A stretch of DNA of 64,000 nt, taken from the NCBI RefSeq assembly GCF_000743575.1, contig NZ_JQGC01000014.1, positions 35,105-99,104 of the forward strand. Direction: 5' to 3'. Below the pieces are notes generated by a model that was given only the letters and a program-made list of their open reading frames with translations, was not told the origin of the DNA and searched no databases. Made by a program: the position numbers and the translations under genes. Positions 23,656 through 32,779 of this stretch are shown one piece after another; the first letter of the stretch is position 1, and each line of letters opens with the position of its first letter. Source of the stretch: Devosia riboflavina. GTDB taxonomy: Bacteria > Pseudomonadota > Alphaproteobacteria > Rhizobiales > Devosiaceae.

Positions 23656-24603
23656 GTGACCCAGATCCCATCTTCCGAAGCGCACGAAGCACTGGCCGCC
23701 GACAGTTTTCGGCGCTCGCGCGGCCGCTGGCGCATCTTTGCCCTGGTCTGCGCGGCGGCCGTCATTTTGGCGCTGTTCGGGCGTTTTGCTCTCTCGGGAA
23801 ACGCGGGCGGCGACGTCATTGCCCGCATCACCATCGACGGCACCATCTCGACCAATGCCGCCCGGCAAAAAGCCTTTTCGCGGCTGATCGAGGACGACAA
23901 GGTGAAAGCCGTGATCGTCGCCATCAATTCGCCTGGCGGCACCACGGCAGGCGGCGAGGAGCTCTACGAATCCCTCCGCCGGCTCAGCGCCGAAAAGCCG
24001 ACCGTGTCGGTCATCAGCGAGCTTGGCGCCTCTGCTGCCTATATGACCGCCATCGGCACCGATCACATTTTTGCCCGGCGCCTTTCGATCGTCGGCTCGA
24101 TCGGTGTGCTCTACCAGCATGTTAATGCCGGAAAACTGCTCGATACCATCGGCATCGACCTCGACAAGGTCGCCTCCGGTCCGCTCAAGGCAGAACCCGA
24201 TTTCAACGAGCCGCTCGATGGCGCGCCGCGCGCTTCGCTCGCCGCCCTTGTCGAAGACAGCTTTGTCTGGTTCGTCGATATCGTGGCGGAACGCCGCAAT
24301 ATCCCCCGTCCCGCGGCGCTCGCGCTGGCCGATGGCCGTATCGTCACCGGCCGCGTCGCGCTTGAAAACCAGCTCATCGACGCCTTGGGCGGGGAAACCG
24401 AAGCGATCGCCTGGCTCGAAAGCGAGAAGGGCGTCACCGAAGATCTCCCCGTCATTTCCGCCTGGCCGCTACCAGACGAGGGTTTTGGCTGGGTCGGGCA
24501 ATTGCTCGGCGGCTCGGCCCGCGCGGCATTGGGACTTCCTGCGGAAGGTCCTGTGATGCTTGACGGTTTGGTTTCGCTTTGGCAGGTTGGAACGAACCCC
24601 TGA
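23656..24603 (+). CDS. sppA: Signal peptide peptidase SppA (short, 36K type)
   Basis: 315 residues from GTG 23656 (CAGGA upstream). One N-terminal transmembrane segment (about 26-46), then the serine protease domain. The nucleophile is Ser126 in ELGASAAYM and the likely general base is Lys178 in SGPLKAEP; NSPGGTTAGGEE is the conserved oxyanion region. The family degrades cleaved signal peptides in the inner membrane. It is followed closely by ihfB, a conserved sppA-ihfB pair in alphaproteobacteria. Confidence 0.92.
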   Translation: MTQIPSSEAHEALAADSFRRSRGRWRIFALVCAAAVILALFGRFALSGNAGGDVIARITIDGTISTNAARQKAFSRLIEDDKVKAVIVAINSPGGTTAGGEELYESLRRLSAEKPTVSVISELGASAAYMTAIGTDHIFARRLSIVGSIGVLYQHVNAGKLLDTIGIDLDKVASGPLKAEPDFNEPLDGAPRASLAALVEDSFVWFVDIVAERRNIPRPAALALADGRIVTGRVALENQLIDALGGETEAIAWLESEKGVTEDLPVISAWPLPDEGFGWVGQLLGGSARAALGLPAEGPVMLDGLVSLWQVGTNP

Positions 24604-24640
24604 GGCAAGGGGATGAGCGTCTTGGAGACCGGAGCCTTCC

Positions 24641-24922
24641 ATGATCAAGTCTGAACTTGTCGAGAAGCTCGCCGCAGAGAATCCACATCTGTTCCAGCGC
24701 GACATCGAAAATATCGTCAATGCCATTCTCGACCAGATCGGGGATGCCATGGCGCGCGGTGACCGCGTCGAATTGCGCGGTTTTGGCGCCTTTTCCGTGA
24801 AAAACCGTCCGGCTCGCGTCGGGCGCAATCCCCGCACCGGCGAACAGGTCGATGTCGAGGAAAAATACGTGCCGCAGTTCAAGGCCGGCAAGGAAATCCG
24901 CGAGCGTCTCAATCGCGAATAG
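24641..24922 (+). CDS. ihfB: Integration host factor subunit beta
   Basis: 93 residues. A DNA-bending HU/IHF fold with the minor-groove arm motif [14 protein letters not shown] and the [11 protein letters not shown] start typical of the beta subunit. It acts as a heterodimer with IhfA, encoded elsewhere. GGAG lies 7 nt before the ATG. It sits between sppA and the LapA-domain gene, the usual alphaproteobacterial order. Confidence 0.95.
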   Translation: MIKSELVEKLAAENPHLFQRDIENIVNAILDQIGDAMARGDRVELRGFGAFSVKNRPARVGRNPRTGEQVDVEEKYVPQFKAGKEIRERLNRE

Positions 24923-24964
24923 TCGCGAGACGCTTCTGGACCACTAGATAGCTCGGAAGACTGT

Positions 24965-25327
24965 ATGGTCAGCAAGATCGTTGGTTGGCTCGTTCTGGTA
25001 CCGCTTTGCGCGGTATTGGTCGCCTTTGCCCTCGCCAACCGGCAACTGGTCGCCATCAACCTCAATCCCTTCGGCGCTCCGGCTTCGGCCGATGCAGCCG
25101 GCTATGGCATTCCGCTCTTCGTCATTCTCTACATCGTGCTGCTGGTCGGGGTTCTGCTCGGCGGCACCGCGACCTGGTTTGCGCAAGGCCAGCACCGCAA
25201 GCGCGAGCGCCAGTGGCGTCGCGAAGCGCAGGCGCTGAATTCCGAGCTGGAAGCCCAGCGCCGGCGCCAGGGACAGGGCGGCGGCAATGCCCTTTCCGAA
25301 GTCGACGAAATATTGGACCTGCGGTGA
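24965..25327 (+). CDS. LapA-domain (DUF1049) inner membrane protein
   Basis: 120 residues with two transmembrane segments (about 4-23 and 47-70) and a basic cytoplasmic helix rich in Arg and Gln. The sequence NRQLVAINLNPFG after the first segment is typical of the LapA/DUF1049 family; the E. coli member acts with LapB in LPS assembly control. Located between ihfB and trpF, a common rhizobial arrangement. Confidence 0.88.
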   Translation: MVSKIVGWLVLVPLCAVLVAFALANRQLVAINLNPFGAPASADAAGYGIPLFVILYIVLLVGVLLGGTATWFAQGQHRKRERQWRREAQALNSELEAQRRRQGQGGGNALSEVDEILDLR

Positions 25328-25382
25328 TCGCATGTTCTTGCCCCACTCATCCTAGCTCCGAGAGCCGAGTTCCGACCACGCG

Positions 25383-26030
25383 ATGGCCGACCCCCTGATC
25401 ATCAAAATCTGCGGCATCAAGACTTTTGCCATGCTCGACGCGGCTATTGCCGCCGGTGCCGACATGATCGGCTTCATGCATTTTGCCCGCTCACCCCGCC
25501 ATGTTCCCATCGAAATGCTCGCCGAATTGATCTCGGCGGCGCGGGGGCAGGTCGAAAGCTGCGTGGTGCTGGTCAATCCCGACAATAGCTCGGTTGCCGA
25601 GGTCGCGGCGCTCGGCCCGGACTGGATCCAGCTCCATGGTCCGGAAACCCCGCATCGCGTCGAAGCCATTCGCGCCGAGGCCGGCGTCGAAATCATGAAG
25701 GCCCTGCCCATCGGTTCGGCCGAGGACGTCGCGCAGGTTGCCGGTTTTGTCGAGGTCGCCGACCGTATCCTGCTCGATGCCAAGCCGCCCAAGGGCGCCG
25801 ACCGGCCGGGCGGATTGGGCGAAAGTTTTGACTGGTCGCTCCTCAATGCGCTTGACCCGTCCGTGCCCTTCATGCTTTCCGGTGGCCTGACGCCGGACAA
25901 TGTCGCCGAGGCCATAAGAACCGTTTCGCCCTTTGGCATAGACGTGTCTTCGGGCGTCGAGCGGGCACCCGGCGAAAAGGACAAGAGGCTGATCGAAGCG
26001 TTCATCCGCAACGCCCGCGCGGCCGTATAG
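25383..26030 (+). CDS. trpF: Phosphoribosylanthranilate isomerase
   Basis: 215 residues. Catalytic cysteine in IKICGIKT (Cys11) and the conserved aspartate in [11 protein letters not shown]; the phosphate-binding segment is LSGGLTPDN and the C-terminus has DVSSGVE. It performs the third step of the tryptophan branch. First gene of trpF-trpB-trpA, transcribed toward accD. No leader peptide with consecutive Trp codons is seen upstream, so attenuation is unlikely here. Confidence 0.96.
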   Translation: MADPLIIKICGIKTFAMLDAAIAAGADMIGFMHFARSPRHVPIEMLAELISAARGQVESCVVLVNPDNSSVAEVAALGPDWIQLHGPETPHRVEAIRAEAGVEIMKALPIGSAEDVAQVAGFVEVADRILLDAKPPKGADRPGGLGESFDWSLLNALDPSVPFMLSGGLTPDNVAEAIRTVSPFGIDVSSGVERAPGEKDKRLIEAFIRNARAAV

Positions 26031-26074
26031 GGATCGTTTGCCGGGTCATCTCGGCAGCGCCGAGAGGAACTCTA

Positions 26075-27289
26075 ATGGACGGCACCAATTCCCTGCGCAA
26101 TGGCCCGGACGAGCATGGCCGTTTCGGGCTCTATGGCGGACGTTTCGTCGCCGAAACCCTGATGCCGCTGATCCTCGATCTCGAAAAGGAATATCGGGCC
26201 GCCAAGGTCGACCCGGAATACCAGGCCCAGATCAAGGACCTTGCCACCCACTATACCGGCCGCCCGAGCCCGCTCTATTATGCCGAGCGTCTCAGCAAGC
26301 ATCTGGGCGGGGCAAAAGTCTGGTTCAAGCGCGAAGAGTTGAACCATACCGGCTCGCACAAGATCAACAATTGCCTGGGCCAGATTCTTCTCGCCAAGCG
26401 CATGGGCAAGACCCGCATCATCGCCGAAACCGGCGCTGGCCAGCACGGCGTGGCGACGGCAACGGTCTGCGCAAAATTCGACCTGCCCTGCACCATCTTC
26501 ATGGGTGCCACCGACGTCGAGCGACAGATGCCCAACGTCCTGCGCATGAAGATGCTGGGCGCCGAAGTGCGTCCCGTGACCGCCGGTGCCGGTACGCTGA
26601 AAGACGCCATGAACGAGGCGCTGCGCGACTGGGTCACCAATGTCGAAAACACGTACTACCTGATCGGCACCGCGGCCGGCCCGCATCCCTATCCGGAAAT
26701 GGTTCGGGATTTTCAGTCGGTTATCGGCACCGAATTGAAAGAGCAGTTCCGCGAGCTCGAAGGCAAGCTGCCGGATGCCGTGGTCGCCTGCGTCGGCGGC
26801 GGCTCCAATGCCATCGGCACTTTTCACGCCTTCTTGGACGATCCTGAGGTCGCGATCTATGGCGCCGAGGCCGGTGGCCACGGCATCGACATCGAAAACG
26901 GCCATGCTGCCTCGATGACCGGCGGCCGCCCGGGCGTACTGCATGGTAACCGTACCTATCTGCTGCAGGACAAGGACGGCCAGATCCTCGAAGGCCATTC
27001 CATCTCGGCCGGCCTCGACTATCCCGGCGTCGGCCCCGAGCACTCCTATCTCCACGATACCAAGCGCGTCACCTATGTGCCGATCACGGACAATGAAGCG
27101 CTCGAGGCCTTTCAGCTCTGCACCAAGATGGAAGGCATCATTCCCGCGCTCGAAAGCGCGCATGGCCTCGCGCAGGTCATAAAGCTCGCGCCGAAAATGG
27201 GCAAAGACCAGTCCGTTGTGCTGTGCCTTTCGGGCCGGGGCGACAAGGACGTCGAAAGCGTCGGTAAATATCTGGGGCTGCTGAAATAA
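26075..27289 (+). CDS. trpB: Tryptophan synthase beta chain
   Basis: 404 residues. The PLP lysine is in HTGSHKINN, the glycine-rich phosphate-binding loop is [10 protein letters not shown], and the N-terminal [17 protein letters not shown] is typical. It condenses indole with serine in the alpha2-beta2 complex. The stop codon TAA shares its last base with the trpA ATG (27289), ensuring coupled, equimolar synthesis. Confidence 0.98.
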   Translation: MDGTNSLRNGPDEHGRFGLYGGRFVAETLMPLILDLEKEYRAAKVDPEYQAQIKDLATHYTGRPSPLYYAERLSKHLGGAKVWFKREELNHTGSHKINNCLGQILLAKRMGKTRIIAETGAGQHGVATATVCAKFDLPCTIFMGATDVERQMPNVLRMKMLGAEVRPVTAGAGTLKDAMNEALRDWVTNVENTYYLIGTAAGPHPYPEMVRDFQSVIGTELKEQFRELEGKLPDAVVACVGGGSNAIGTFHAFLDDPEVAIYGAEAGGHGIDIENGHAASMTGGRPGVLHGNRTYLLQDKDGQILEGHSISAGLDYPGVGPEHSYLHDTKRVTYVPITDNEALEAFQLCTKMEGIIPALESAHGLAQVIKLAPKMGKDQSVVLCLSGRGDKDVESVGKYLGLLK

Positions 27290-28113
27290 TGACCACCCGT
27301 ATCGACCGCGCCTTCGCCGCCGCCAAGGCCGCCAATCGCCCCGCCTTCGTCACCTATCTCATGGGCGGCGACCCGGACCTCGCCACCAGCCAGGCCATTC
27401 TCAACGCCCTGCCGCAGGCCGGTGCCGATGTGATCGAACTGGGCCTGCCCTTTTCCGACCCCATGGCCGATGGCGTCGTCATCCAGATGGCCGGCCAGCG
27501 CGCTCTCAAGGCCGGGCAGACCCTCCTCGGCGTTTTGGGCATGGTCGAAGAATTCCGCCGCAAGGACGAGAATACGCCGATCGTGCTGATGGGCTACTAC
27601 AACCCCATCTACAGCTTTGGCGTCGACAAATTCCTCGCAACCGCCAAGGAAGCGGGCGTCGATGGCCTCATCATCGTCGACCTGCCGGCCGAGGAAGACA
27701 ATGAGCTCTGCATCCCCGCCCTCAAGGCCGGGATCAATTTCATTCGCCTGACGACGCCCACCACCGACGACAAGCGCCTGCCCGTCGTGCTCGAAAACAC
27801 CTCGGGCTTTGTCTACTACGTGTCGATGACCGGCATTACCGGCGCCGCCATCAAGTCGCGCTCTGCCGTCGGCGAGGCCGTGAGCCGCATCAAGACCCAT
27901 ACCGATCTGCCCGTCGCCGTCGGCTTTGGTATCAAGACCGCCGAAGACGCCGCCGAAATCGGCAAGCATGCCGATGGCATCGTCGTCGGCACCGTGCTGG
28001 TGGACGCCGTCGCCAAGACGCTGGTCGATGGCAAGGCCACCGACAAGACCGTTTCGGCGGTTCGCGAACTGGTCGCTGACATCGCTGCCGGCGTAAAGCG
28101 GGCGCGGGCATAG
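27289..28113 (+). CDS. trpA: Tryptophan synthase alpha chain
   Basis: 274 residues. The catalytic Glu and Asp lie in [15 protein letters not shown]; the phosphate-binding loops are near [11 protein letters not shown] and [11 protein letters not shown]. It cleaves indole-3-glycerol phosphate and channels indole to TrpB. It overlaps trpB by 1 bp and is followed by an intergenic repeat before accD. Confidence 0.98.
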   Translation: MTTRIDRAFAAAKAANRPAFVTYLMGGDPDLATSQAILNALPQAGADVIELGLPFSDPMADGVVIQMAGQRALKAGQTLLGVLGMVEEFRRKDENTPIVLMGYYNPIYSFGVDKFLATAKEAGVDGLIIVDLPAEEDNELCIPALKAGINFIRLTTPTTDDKRLPVVLENTSGFVYYVSMTGITGAAIKSRSAVGEAVSRIKTHTDLPVAVGFGIKTAEDAAEIGKHADGIVVGTVLVDAVAKTLVDGKATDKTVSAVRELVADIAAGVKRARA

Positions 28114-28128
28114 ATCCCATTCCCCGTC

Positions 28129-28218
28129 GTCACCACCGGGCTTGTCCCGGTGGTCCATGCCATCCACAGGATGGCAAGCCTCCCCAAGATGGATTGCCGG
28201 GACTAGCCCGGCAATGAC
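28129..28218. repeat. Palindromic repeat related to the GTCACC...GGTGAC family
   Basis: GTCACCACCGGGCTTGTCCCGGTGG at the left and CCGGGACTAGCCCGGCAATGAC at the right, with internal palindromes. It is similar in size and boundaries to copies 1-3 but more diverged. Located between trpA and accD. Confidence 0.65.
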
Positions 28219-28315
28219 GAAGGACTGAGGCGCTGTGCATAGGTCAGAGCCAGCCTTTGCCGCTGGCCTTTCCACCTGATAAGAATTGCCACAATTGACG
28301 TCTAGGTGACGTCCC

Positions 28316-28343
28316 AGAGCGTTTCAGAAACGCCGAAACGCTC
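28316..28343 (+). repeat. AGAGCGTTTC palindrome upstream of accD
   Basis: Perfect inverted repeat AGAGCGTTTC / GAAACGCTCT with an 8-nt centre, 27 bp before the accD start. Short palindromes of this type are scattered in rhizobial genomes. It would also lie in or near the accD promoter or leader, so a regulatory role is possible. Confidence 0.55.
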
Positions 28344-28369
28344 TTGAGATCACCGCGAAAGGCCGCGCC

Positions 28370-29344
28370 ATGAACTGGATCGACAATTTCGTCCGCCCCA
28401 AAATCCGCTCGTTCCTCACCAACAAGCGCGACACGCCGGAAAACCTTTGGGTGAAAGACCCCGAATCCGGCGAGATGGTGTTCTATCGCGATCTCGAAGC
28501 CAATCAGTGGGTCGTGCCGAATTCCGGCTACCACATGAAGATCAAGCCGACCGACCGGCTGAACACTTTTTTCGACGACGGCGCCTATGACCTCGTGCCG
28601 GTCGCTTCGGTCCCGGTCGATCCCTTAAAATTCCGCGACCAGAAGCGCTATACCGACCGCCTCAAGGAAAACCGCGCCAAGACCGGTTTCGAGGACAGCG
28701 TCATCGTCGCCACCGGCAAGCTTTACAAGCGCGACATCACCGTCGCGGTGCAGGATTTTGATTTCATGGGCGGCTCGCTTGGCATGGCTGCCGGCCAGGG
28801 CATCATCACCGGTCTCGAAACCGCCGTCGAGCGCAAGACGCCCTTCGTGCTGTTCGTGTCTTCCGGCGGCGCCCGCATGCAGGAAGGCGTGCTTTCGCTG
28901 ATGCAGATGCCGCGCACCACCGTTGCCGTGCTGCGCCTGCGTGAAGCGGGTCTCCCTTTCTTCGTCGTCATCACCAATCCGACCACCGGCGGCGTCACTG
29001 CCTCCTATGCGATGCTGGGTGACGTCCATATTGCCGAACCGGGTGCCCTGATCGGCTTTGCCGGCCAGCGCGTCATCGAGCAGACGATCCGCGAAAAGCT
29101 CCCCAAGGGTTTCCAGCGCTCGGAATATCTCTATGAGCACGGCATGGTCGACATGGTCGTCCACCGCCACAACCTGCGCTCGACCATCGGCTCGCTCGCC
29201 AGCATTCTGACCCGCGCCCCGGCCAATGACGAGCTTTCGGGCTCGACCAGCAAGGCCATCGCGGCGCAGTCGAGCCTGCGGGACGCAGCCGTGGCCGCGG
29301 AAGGCGACGACGATCTCGCGCCTGCCGCCGCACATGCTGAATAG
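28370..29344 (+). CDS. accD: Acetyl-CoA carboxylase carboxyltransferase subunit beta
   Basis: 324 residues. The crotonase-like carboxyltransferase core is clear ([52 protein letters not shown]). The N-terminal region aligns with the zinc ribbon of AccD, but the protein contains no cysteine at all, so zinc binding by the usual four cysteines is impossible. It makes malonyl-CoA with AccA, encoded elsewhere. In many rhizobia accD is followed by folC; here a chemoreceptor gene follows and folC is 12 kb away. Confidence 0.95.
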   Translation: MNWIDNFVRPKIRSFLTNKRDTPENLWVKDPESGEMVFYRDLEANQWVVPNSGYHMKIKPTDRLNTFFDDGAYDLVPVASVPVDPLKFRDQKRYTDRLKENRAKTGFEDSVIVATGKLYKRDITVAVQDFDFMGGSLGMAAGQGIITGLETAVERKTPFVLFVSSGGARMQEGVLSLMQMPRTTVAVLRLREAGLPFFVVITNPTTGGVTASYAMLGDVHIAEPGALIGFAGQRVIEQTIREKLPKGFQRSEYLYEHGMVDMVVHRHNLRSTIGSLASILTRAPANDELSGSTSKAIAAQSSLRDAAVAAEGDDDLAPAAAHAE

Positions 29345-29443
29345 AGCCTTTACCGGCACTTAACGGCGTTCGCCTAACCTCGCGCAAATTAGTTCGCCCA
29401 GCCGACGGGAATCGGCCGGGCGTGCGCCTTTGCGAGGACACAG

Positions 29444-31936
29444 ATGCGCCGCTTCTCCCTGCCGATTGCCCGGAAACTGCCCCTGGCCCTGCTTGGCTCC
29501 GCTCTTCTGGTCAGTGTCGGCGTCGGCTTGGCGAGCTATCTCATTGGCTCCCAGGCGCTGCGGGCCTCGGCGGAAAACACCCTTTCCACCCTTGCCTCGG
29601 AACGCGCCCGCCAGGTCTCCTCCTATATTCACGGCGTCGAGGAAGACCTCGTCGCCACCTCGCGCTCGGCCGATACGCAGCAAGCCCTGCGCGACTTTGC
29701 CGGCGCCTGGCTGCAGTTCAAGGTCGATCCGACCGCTGAAGTCCGCAAACTTTACGTCGACGACAATCCCAACAAGGATAACCTCTCGGCGCTCGACACA
29801 TTGGGCACTACCGGCGCCTACGACGTCACCCATACGCGCTTCCATCCGGTCTTCCGCAACAAGGCGACCGCCCGGAGCTATCGCGACTTTTACCTGATGG
29901 ATCTGAAGGGTTTTGTCGTCTACTCGCTGACCAAAGGCGAGGAATTCGGCACTAGTCTTGCCGAAGGCAGCCCGCTGGCGTCCACGGGCCTCGGCCGCGT
30001 CTTTGCCCAGGCCGTCGCTATCGAAAACGACAATGACATGGCCTTTGCCGATTACGAGGCCTATGCGCCGGCCGCCGGTCTTCCCGCCAGCTTCTTCGCG
30101 AAGCCCGTCTTCAATGCCCAGGGCCGCAAGATCGGCGTCGTCGCCTATCAGCTCCCCTCTATCGTGCTCGATGGCGTCGTCGGCGACCGCACCGGCCTCG
30201 GCGAAAGCGGCGAAGTCATCGTCGTCGGCTCCAATGGCCTCCTGCGCTCTGATTCCATCTTTACCCCCGACAATGATGCGCTGGTCACCGGCTTTGCCGG
30301 CCCGGTCCTGAACGCTGCCATTGCCGGCAACCAGACGATCGGGGAAACCACCGACTATCGCGCCACGCCCATGCTGGTCGCCGGTGCACCGATCACCACC
30401 AAGGGCGAGCCCTGGGCCGCCGTTGCGGTCATGGCCCAGGACGAGGTCCTGGCCCCCGTCGCCCAGATGCGCAACATGATGCTGGCCATCGGCGCAGGCC
30501 TCCTCGCCGTTGTCGCCGTCTTGAGCCTCCTCTTCTCGCGCTCCATCACCAAGCCGATCACCCGCCTCACCGGCACCATGGAAACCGTCGCATCCGGCGA
30601 TTTCGATGCTGACGTGCCCGGCACTACCCGCCGCGACGAACTGGGCGCCATGGCCCGCGCCGTGGAAGTGTTCCGCGAAAACGGCCGCAAGATCAGCCAG
30701 CTCACCGAGGCCGAAGCCGCCCAGGCCCTGCGCAACCAGGCCGAACGCGCCGAGATGATGGTGACGCTGCAGCGCGCCTTCGGCGATGTGGTGGAAGCAG
30801 CCGTGTCAGGCGATTTCACCCGCCGCGTCGAAGCCAAATTCCCCGATACAGAGCTCAATACGCTGGCGCGCTCCGTCAATCGCCTCGTCGAAACCGTCGA
30901 CCGCGGCCTGTCGGAAACCGGCTCGGTGCTTTCGGCGCTGGCCGACACCGACCTTACCCACCGCGTCAATGGCGACTATCAGGGCGCCTTTGCCCGCCTC
31001 AAGGACGATACCAATGCCGTGGCCGAGCGCCTCGGCGACATCGTCGGCCAGCTCCGCGCCACCTCCGGCACGCTGAAGCGCGCCACCGGCGAAATTCTTT
31101 CGGGTGCGAACGATCTCTCCGAACGCACGACCCGCCAGGCCGCGACCATCGAAGAAACCTCGGCCACGATGGAGCAGCTTGCCTCCACCGTACTCGACAA
31201 TGCCGGCAAGGCGGAAGCGGCCAGCAAGAAGGCCCGCAACGTCTCCCAGGCCGCCGAAGAAGGTGGCGAGGTGATGAACGAGGCCACCAAGGCCATGGAC
31301 CGGATCACCGCCTCCTCGGCCAAGATCTCCAACATTATCGGGCTCATCGATGACATCGCCTTCCAGACCAATCTGCTCGCCCTCAACGCCTCGGTGGAAG
31401 CCGCGCGCGCCGGTGAAGCGGGCAAGGGTTTTGCCGTGGTCGCCGTCGAAGTGCGCCGCCTCGCCCAGTCTGCCGCCAGCGCCTCCGCCGATGTGAAACT
31501 GCTGATCGAACAGTCGGCCAGCGAAGTGAAGGGCGGCACCCAGCTTGTGGGCGCAGCCGCCGGCAAACTCGCCGGCATGCTCGACGCCATCCGCGAAAAC
31601 ACGGCTGACTTGGAAGCCATCGCTCGCGGTAGCCGCACCCAGGCCTCCGCCATCGAAGAGGTCACCGTAGCCGTCCGCCAGATGGACGAGATGACCCAGC
31701 ACAATGCGGCGCTGGTCGAAGAAACCAACGCTGCCATCGAGCAGACCGAAGGCCAGGCCGTTCGCCTCGATGAGATCGTCGAACAGTTCACCGTTTCGGC
31801 GGCCCCCGTGCGCGAAACCGAACCGGCCCGTGGCATCAAGGGGATGCAGGACAAGCTCAAATCGGTCGCCAGCACCTATCTGCGCCGCAGCAGCGGCAAT
31901 GCGGCGGTGAAACTGGAAGACTGGTCGGAGTTTTGA
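29444..31936 (+). CDS. Methyl-accepting chemotaxis protein with Cache-like sensor
   Basis: 830 residues. One N-terminal membrane segment (about 15-35), a periplasmic Cache-like domain of about 300 residues, a second membrane segment (about 345-362), HAMP ([20 protein letters not shown]) with a long linker, then the signalling domain with the conserved hairpin tip [20 protein letters not shown]. The C-terminal residues LEDWSEF resemble the DWEEF/NWETF-type pentapeptide that tethers CheR or CheB. GCGAGGACAC precedes the ATG. No che genes are nearby; ligand unknown. Confidence 0.94.
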   Translation: MRRFSLPIARKLPLALLGSALLVSVGVGLASYLIGSQALRASAENTLSTLASERARQVSSYIHGVEEDLVATSRSADTQQALRDFAGAWLQFKVDPTAEVRKLYVDDNPNKDNLSALDTLGTTGAYDVTHTRFHPVFRNKATARSYRDFYLMDLKGFVVYSLTKGEEFGTSLAEGSPLASTGLGRVFAQAVAIENDNDMAFADYEAYAPAAGLPASFFAKPVFNAQGRKIGVVAYQLPSIVLDGVVGDRTGLGESGEVIVVGSNGLLRSDSIFTPDNDALVTGFAGPVLNAAIAGNQTIGETTDYRATPMLVAGAPITTKGEPWAAVAVMAQDEVLAPVAQMRNMMLAIGAGLLAVVAVLSLLFSRSITKPITRLTGTMETVASGDFDADVPGTTRRDELGAMARAVEVFRENGRKISQLTEAEAAQALRNQAERAEMMVTLQRAFGDVVEAAVSGDFTRRVEAKFPDTELNTLARSVNRLVETVDRGLSETGSVLSALADTDLTHRVNGDYQGAFARLKDDTNAVAERLGDIVGQLRATSGTLKRATGEILSGANDLSERTTRQAATIEETSATMEQLASTVLDNAGKAEAASKKARNVSQAAEEGGEVMNEATKAMDRITASSAKISNIIGLIDDIAFQTNLLALNASVEAARAGEAGKGFAVVAVEVRRLAQSAASASADVKLLIEQSASEVKGGTQLVGAAAGKLAGMLDAIRENTADLEAIARGSRTQASAIEEVTVAVRQMDEMTQHNAALVEETNAAIEQTEGQAVRLDEIVEQFTVSAAPVRETEPARGIKGMQDKLKSVASTYLRRSSGNAAVKLEDWSEF

Positions 31937-31945
31937 CACCAGATC

Positions 31946-32029
31946 GTCACCCTCGGGCTTGACCCGAGGGCTCTACACTGGCCGCGGCAATGCCAGGTGA
32001 AGTGTCCTCGGGTCAGGCCCGAGGATGAC
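31946..32029. repeat. GTCACCCTCGGGCTTGACC palindromic repeat, copy 3
   Basis: GTCACCCTCGGGCTTGACCC at the left and TCCTCGGGTCAGGCCCGAGG then ATGAC at the right. It lies directly after the chemoreceptor gene (stop 31936) and may serve as its transcript terminator. Confidence 0.88.
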
Positions 32030-32083
32030 GGTCAGTGGTTCGCGCCCCTAGACAATTCCCCCCCTGCCCGGTTCTATCCCGGC

Positions 32084-32779
32084 ATGGATACAACCGAGCG
32101 ATTCCCCGATGTGATGCTGCTGGCCGCCGGCCTCGGCACTCGTATGCGCCCGCTGACGGACACAACCCCAAAGCCGCTGATCCCCGTGGCCGGCATACCC
32201 CTCATCGAGCGCGTCATCGGCAATGCCCGTGCGGAAGGGGCAAAGCGCTTCGTCGCCAATGCACATTATCGGGCCGATCAGGTTCTGGCTCATTTCGGCG
32301 GCCTCCTGAAGGTCAGCCGGGAGGACGAACTTCTGGGGACCGGCGGCGGCGTGAAGCGGGCGCTGCCCATGCTCCATTCCGACCCCTTCTTCGTCATGAA
32401 CACCGACGCCTTCTGGCCCGAAGGCAGCGACCAGCCGCTCAAACGCATGATCGCCCGCCATACCGGCCCCGACGACATCGTCATGCTCTGCATCCAGCCG
32501 CGCCGCGCCACTGGCTTTTCACGCAGCCACGATTTCTGCCTCGCTCCCGATGGCCTCGTCACTCGCGACTATGGCTCGCCTGTCATCTATGGCGGCGTGC
32601 TGCTGCTCAGTCGCGAGATCTTCGCTGATAGCCCCGATGGCGCGTTCTCGCTCTATCCCCTCCTAGAAGCAGCGCTTGAGCGCGAAACCCTAAAAGGCGT
32701 CGTCCTCGACGCGCCCTGGTTCCATGTCGGCGACCCCAATGGCCTCGCCGAAGCCGAACGCCTCCTGGGCGCTTCATGA
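32084..32779 (+). CDS. Sugar-1-phosphate nucleotidyltransferase, MurU-like
   Basis: 231 residues. The nucleotidyltransferase signature is LLAAGLGTRMRPLTDTTPKP, with LLGTGGGVKRALP and NTDAFW as further family motifs. MurU-type enzymes activate MurNAc-1-phosphate in cell-wall recycling; the more general annotation is mannose-1-phosphate guanylyltransferase-like. The usual partner kinase AmgK is not adjacent. The ATG at 32084 lacks a good ribosome site. It overlaps addB by 4 bp (ATGA). Confidence 0.85.
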   Translation: MDTTERFPDVMLLAAGLGTRMRPLTDTTPKPLIPVAGIPLIERVIGNARAEGAKRFVANAHYRADQVLAHFGGLLKVSREDELLGTGGGVKRALPMLHSDPFFVMNTDAFWPEGSDQPLKRMIARHTGPDDIVMLCIQPRRATGFSRSHDFCLAPDGLVTRDYGSPVIYGGVLLLSREIFADSPDGAFSLYPLLEAALERETLKGVVLDAPWFHVGDPNGLAEAERLLGAS

